Shown here: piece by piece, positions 20,488 to 24,030 of the stretch | Numbering within the stretch: the first letter of the stretch is position 1 | Layout: the number at the start of each line of letters is the position of its first letter | Source of the DNA: Aureobasidium sp. EXF-3400 | Taxonomy: Eukaryota > Ascomycota > Dothideomycetes > Dothideales > Saccotheciaceae | DNA: 24,030 nucleotides | NCBI GenBank assembly: GCA_024195585.1 | Contig: SWBL01000532.1 | Location: 1 to 24,030, forward strand | Reading direction: 5' to 3' | The notes under the pieces: model-generated | Told to the model about the DNA's origin: nothing | What the model saw: only the letters and a program-made list of their open reading frames with translations | Database searches by the model: none | Program-made: the position numbers and the translations under genes

Positions 20488-21190
20488 ATGGGGGAGGAAA
20501 CAGAGGCGGACAATTTTCACACTTCGAAGCCGATAGTGTGCAACAATGCTGGCACGGTTAGCAACATTGAACTTCTGAAGGCAACTGTCGACAGATTCAG
20601 CAACGACCAGGCCATACAGGACGCGAAGTACAACGTTGCAATCCAAGAGATCCAGGATGCACACGTCGAATGGCTAACCTTGAAAGGGTTAGTACAGCTT
20701 CGACCATGGTCTGTAGAAGGATTGTCGCACCTTCCAACTCCCAGCCAACATCATCGACCATTCTACTCAGATCGCAAGTGATGACACTTGGGGATCCTCC
20801 AGGCGATTCTCTATACTCTTGTCCAAGGTCTTCCTCACCCTGATACATGATCTCTCTTGGCAAATAGAAACCCAGACCTCGTAATGACTTGATGAACGTC
20901 ATCACAATGTATGAATGGTCTTCACTAAGCGTCAATCAGAAGAAGAAAGACCAGGTGGGCCCACTGGATCCTCCTTGCGAGTTTGGATCGACGCTCAACC
21001 CATATGAAGAATACGTCTACGGAAGGATTTTCCTGGCTGCTCTACAGTGGTAATTGGGATCGTTGTTTCGCTGAGCCAGTATCATGCGCATGGCCGTAGT
21101 CACTGGTATTCGAGACGTGTTGCTTGACCTCAGAAAGCGAACCTTAGAGCATCTATTCCACCGTGCTAACTTGGTCATAAAGTTGTGATC
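20488..21190 (+). CDS. Pieces of an unidentified multi-exon gene (5' part)
   Basis: Several plus-strand stretches read like protein in different frames, as expected for exons. The first starts with ATG at 20488 (MGEETEADNF, later NIELLKATVDRFSNDQAIQD). A second, about 20710-20885, follows an acceptor-like CTGTAG and contains RRFSILLSKVFLTLIHDLSW. A third, about 20867-21052, contains NPYEEYVYGRIFLAALQW. A fourth, about 21084-21185, contains GIRDVLLDLRKRTLEHLF. I could not join all of them in phase, so exon ends are not given, and damage cannot be excluded. No known domain was recognised. A minus-strand frame over 20597-20935, preceded by a strong acceptor-like CTTAG, is an alternative reading. 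Confidence 0.35.
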
Positions 21191-21528
21191 GCATTAGTGG
21201 TCCATAGAAGTAAAATTAGGCGTGCTGTGCACCCGGTGATGTCGAATGATGCTCTTCTGGCTGTCACTATCGTCAGCTTCCATAGCGCTGACGTCTACGC
21301 TAACCTTTCCATGAGTTCTTAACTCCAACTCCATATCATTGAGCCACGTTGCCTTGCTCGCCATATTCTTGTGTCCGTAGTTGCGAGTACAGAGGTACTC
21401 TTCATTGCTGCCGTAGCTATTCCTGCTGGTCGCTTTTCAGGATGCATGGCTTGAGGGAATCAGCATGATTCGTGCTTCTTACCATAGCGTGAGTGAAATT
21501 ACATAAGATCCTCCATGGCGCCTTGCCT

Positions 21529-22128
21529 ATGGTAGCCTCTCGAGCTTGGCGCGGCTCAATAGTAAAGAGTCTGAACTACAGCAGCCTCGTATGGACGAGA
21601 CTAGTGAAAAGTGTCGCACCTGGTTCATTCGAGTCGCCGGTCAATGACTTCATCAGCGACCTGTACCTGATATATGAGCGAGGCCTACGAATTGAGTTTA
21701 CTGATGCCTATCCTTGTGGCTCTGCTTTGTTGACACCAATCTGCTGTAAGCATATCCAAAGCAACGCCGACTGGTCGTGGGATTCACTGCTTCTTTACTT
21801 CCAAAGAAGCGAGACTCTACAGATTCCTCCATGCAGGGCTGCCTCAGGGACTGTTCTCGAAATCTTCCGAGTACAGTCTAGGACAGAGACGTATTCGTGA
21901 GGACGCTAACAGAGCTTACTCGAGACCAGTAGCGAACAAGATCAACTCAAAGGTGTCTACATTTACCACTGCCATGAAACTCGGACTCGAGCATCACTCG
22001 ATCTCAAAATCCATGATTTCGACTGGTGTCGATATTTCGAATACGTCTGGAAACGATCAGACCATACGAGCAGCTCGCGAGGTCATCCTCTTTGGGGACC
22101 CCAGGCCTGCTCGAAGCCTCGGGTATAG
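21529..22128 (+). CDS. Unidentified protein, two exons, possibly 3' part of the preceding gene
   Basis: An open plus-strand frame with a first ATG at 21529 runs to 21870, where CGA is followed by GTACAG. Joining it to 21913 removes a 42-base GT-AG intron in phase 0 and continues to a TAG at 22126-22128. The product is about 185 residues, with SPVNDFISDLYLIYERGLRI and ICCKHIQSNADWSW in exon 1, and KGVYIYHCHETRTRASLDLK and IHDFDWCRYFEYVWKR in exon 2. The aromatic and charged pattern looks like real protein. I do not recognise a family. The intron is short and its branch site unclear. Since the frame continues upstream of the ATG to 21493, it may instead be the 3' part of the gene beginning near 20488. 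Confidence 0.4.
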
Positions 22129-22561
22129 GCATTCCCAGGTGAGCGAACGGTTACCCCGTTACCAGGACCATTCCTGACCTGCGTTGGAAATTTCCTAGCC
22201 AATGCCTCGATCCAAGTCAGCTCGTTCGCCTCTTCGTTGCCCCTAATCAGAGTAGGTACTGAATGAACTGAATCGGATCCGACGCTACTCTGGTGTTCTG
22301 TTGTATTCCCCAGCAGTCGACTGTCATTGTTTTTTCGGTCATTACCGAAGCATTGTATTCCACGATCGTGGAGTCGAGGTAGTGTCTAGAACTCCATAAA
22401 GGTCGTTGTAGGCTGTGGGTCATCTTCTTTGGAGAAAGGGTTTGGGACACAGGTAATGTATTCGCGCTTTCATGATAGATCAAAGCACGTCAAAGCAACC
22501 GTTACGTCTACCTAAAGTTTCAGGCATCCTTTTCCGGCTCTGAGGGAGCGCAACAACAGTA
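22129..22561. other. Interval downstream of the dienelactone hydrolase gene
   Basis: No supported gene. A minus-strand frame at 22247-22483 has no recognisable motif. The interval lies between two convergent transcription units and would hold both 3' ends. Confidence 0.4.
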
Positions 22562-23407
22562 TCATACTTCTTTTAACCACTCACGAAACCATTGTACTTG
22601 CAGCAGGAATGTGGCTTCCTTGGCGTACTTCACTTCCTTCTTACTCATCTCTGAACGCACTGCAAAACCATGCTCGACGCCACTGTATAGAGTGATTTGG
22701 TAGATCTTCTTACCCTCTTTCAGAATCCTTTCAGTCTCGTGCCTCATGTCCTCCGAGAAGACGTGGTCGATTTCCGCTGCCGCGATGGTCAACGGTCGCT
22801 CGATCGCTCTTATCTCATCCGCATCCACGAAACTCGGATGCGCCATCGCGCCAACGTCGACTCCCTTGCCCTTAGCAAGGAAGCGGGCGACATATTTGGC
22901 GCCAAAACAGTAACCTACGCTACCAATTCTCTCCACGCCGAGGTTGGAACGCATCTTGACCTTTGCTCTCCGGACCGCCTTTTTGCCCCCAGGCCATGAT
23001 ATCGAAATCCTCGGGACGGTCGAGGGAGACAGCATCGCCTTCGTAAAGATCAGGCATCACGACGAAATAGCCGTTCGCAGCGAACTGATCAGCGATCCTG
23101 GCAACGCAAGTCAAAATCCCTTCTTGCAATCATGAGAAAAGCTGAGATGTGCAATACAGCTGAACATTGATGAACTCATGGCCGAAGAAATCAGTGAGGA
23201 TCAATATAGCGTTCTTGGTCTGTCTGTCTTCGGGATAGGAGAAATAGGTCGAGACTGCGAGACGTCAATGTTTTAGTATAGATGCCAGGAGGGCAAACAA
23301 GTGTTTTTCTCCAACTTACTGCTTCTGATGTTCCTCATCTCACCCTTGCTACTGCCATCGTGTCTAACACCAACGATGCAGCAACGGTCGGGTAGGTTTG
23401 ACGCCAT
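22562..23407 (-). pseudogene. Dienelactone hydrolase family gene with a frameshift
   Basis: Exons 23407-23320, 23254-23158 and 23097 onward are joined by GT-AG introns of 65 and 60 bases. The alpha/beta-hydrolase fold is clear: an N-terminal TYFSYPEDRQTKNAILILTD, LIADQFAANGYFVVMPDLYE, then the nucleophile elbow GYCFGA (Cys), Asp in AAAEIDHVF and His in VEHGFAV form the catalytic triad of dienelactone hydrolases. Between MPDLYEGDAV...FDIMAW and MRSNLGVERI the frame shifts by one base near the G5 and A5 runs at about 22980-22992. Reading on in the first frame stops at 22920, before the catalytic residues. About 12 residues separate the two parts, a little fewer than usual, so a small indel or deletion is likely. 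No GT-AG intron of workable size fits. A sequencing error in a homopolymer is the alternative. Family members hydrolyse dienelactones and related esters. Confidence 0.82.
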
Positions 23408-23474
23408 GGTCACTGAAAAGAAGTTTGAAGATACCTGTTCAATCAGGCTTGATCGATAGTGCAGGGTCGTACAC

Positions 23475-23483
23475 TTATAAATA
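23475..23483 (-). promoter_or_regulatory. TATA-like element upstream of the dienelactone hydrolase gene
   Basis: On the minus strand TATTTATAA lies about 68 bases before the ATG at 23407, which itself sits in a good fungal context (GACCATGG). Position and sequence fit a TATA-like element, but fungal core promoters are loose and this is not proof of function. Confidence 0.25.
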
Positions 23484-24030
23484 CGGTGCAGGTGACCTCT
23501 CATGGAGTTATTTAGCCACGACCACGTGTCCAACGTCGCTATGTGCTTGCAAGAATGCGAGTTTCGGTCTAGCTCTAATTACCCCGCACATTGATATTCT
23601 CAAATTCATAAGTCGTGGCAATGTCCGGGCCGCAACAGTCGTCGAACTTTCGAAAATAACAAAAGTTGGAGATCTTGGAAATGTTTCGATGAACTGCGCG
23701 ACAACGTAGAGTCTATGTTTGCTGATGTTTCTACATATATGTGGCGAAAAATGTGTTCTAGTACGTTACCAGCCGAGTTAGGCGTAACCGGTTTTGTGAT
23801 GATCATTACTACATACGGAATCCTGCTCCGGGGATCCCGCCAAGAACTAGGACCTCCACAGAGCACACTGCATGAGGCTGCTGCCTCGTGCACCCTGTTC
23901 TGTGCGATCTCTTGTTCTCTCTCTGCTCTCCACATCACACAAAAAAAGAGACCAGAACGTCACTCGGACAAAAATCATCGAATTCATCAAATTTTATTAC
24001 TCTATAAGCTGGAGCAGTGTCTCCTGGTGA
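23484..24030. other. Right end of window, no gene seen
   Basis: Open frames on both strands (for example minus 23606-23938) have no motif or splice structure that I trust. An A-rich run (CACAAAAAAAGAG) lies at about 23938-23950. The stretch probably contains promoter sequence of the minus-strand hydrolase gene. Confidence 0.4.

Noticed and set aside
20597..20935. A 112-codon minus-strand frame preceded by a strong acceptor-like site
   Set aside because: It overlaps plus-strand segments that form a longer chain of coding-like pieces. It remains an alternative, so it is mentioned under that gene only.
3283..23407. Reading the terpene synthase, GPCR and hydrolase as one biosynthetic cluster
   Set aside because: They are 14-18 kb apart with unrelated genes and gene-free gaps between them, and there is no P450, transporter or cluster regulator.

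Overview
The window looks like nuclear DNA of a filamentous ascomycete fungus. Genes are on both strands and are cut by short GT-AG introns of about 42-65 bases that often carry CTAAC- or CTGAC-like branch sites. The recognisable families (BAH-PHD chromatin reader, JmjC protein, class I terpene synthase, cAMP-receptor/Git3-like GPCR, dienelactone hydrolase) are typical of Pezizomycotina. Their flavour suggests a Dothideomycete, but that placement is inference from family resemblance. I spliced the genes by hand from the sequence; no alignment or database search was run.

Layout from left to right. Bases 1-384 (+) may be the end of an unidentified gene cut by the window edge. Bases 1297-2444 (-) hold a three-exon BAH-PHD protein. 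Bases 3283-4655 (-) hold a nine-exon terpene synthase with every class I active-site motif intact. Bases 4897-5244 (-) are an unidentified open segment, and 5503-6156 (-) an F-box-like protein. Bases 6157-7443 are unresolved. Bases 7444-8104 (-) show pieces of an unidentified multi-exon gene. Bases 8658-9531 (-) encode a small diverged cyclin. About 3.6 kb follow with no gene I can support, only a perfect-stem hairpin near 11.2 kb. Bases 13116-14688 (+) hold a two-exon JmjC protein. Another 3.7 kb without a supported gene follows, with an 11-bp minisatellite at 15.4 kb. Bases 18402-19711 (+) hold a four-exon seven-transmembrane GPCR. Bases 20488-22128 (+) contain pieces of at least one unidentified multi-exon gene. 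Bases 22562-23407 (-) hold a dienelactone hydrolase family gene broken by a frameshift.

No operon, CRISPR array, rRNA, convincing tRNA or intact transposon was seen. The genes do not form an obvious pathway. The terpene synthase has no cytochrome P450, transporter or regulator beside it, so it looks like an orphan rather than part of a biosynthetic cluster. The most notable neighbourhood is the terpene synthase directly upstream of, and on the same strand as, a BAH-PHD protein of the kind linked in fungi to reading repressive histone marks. With the JmjC protein the window carries two chromatin-type proteins. The long gene-poor gaps, one broken enzyme gene and diverged repeats suggest an accessory or fast-changing region.
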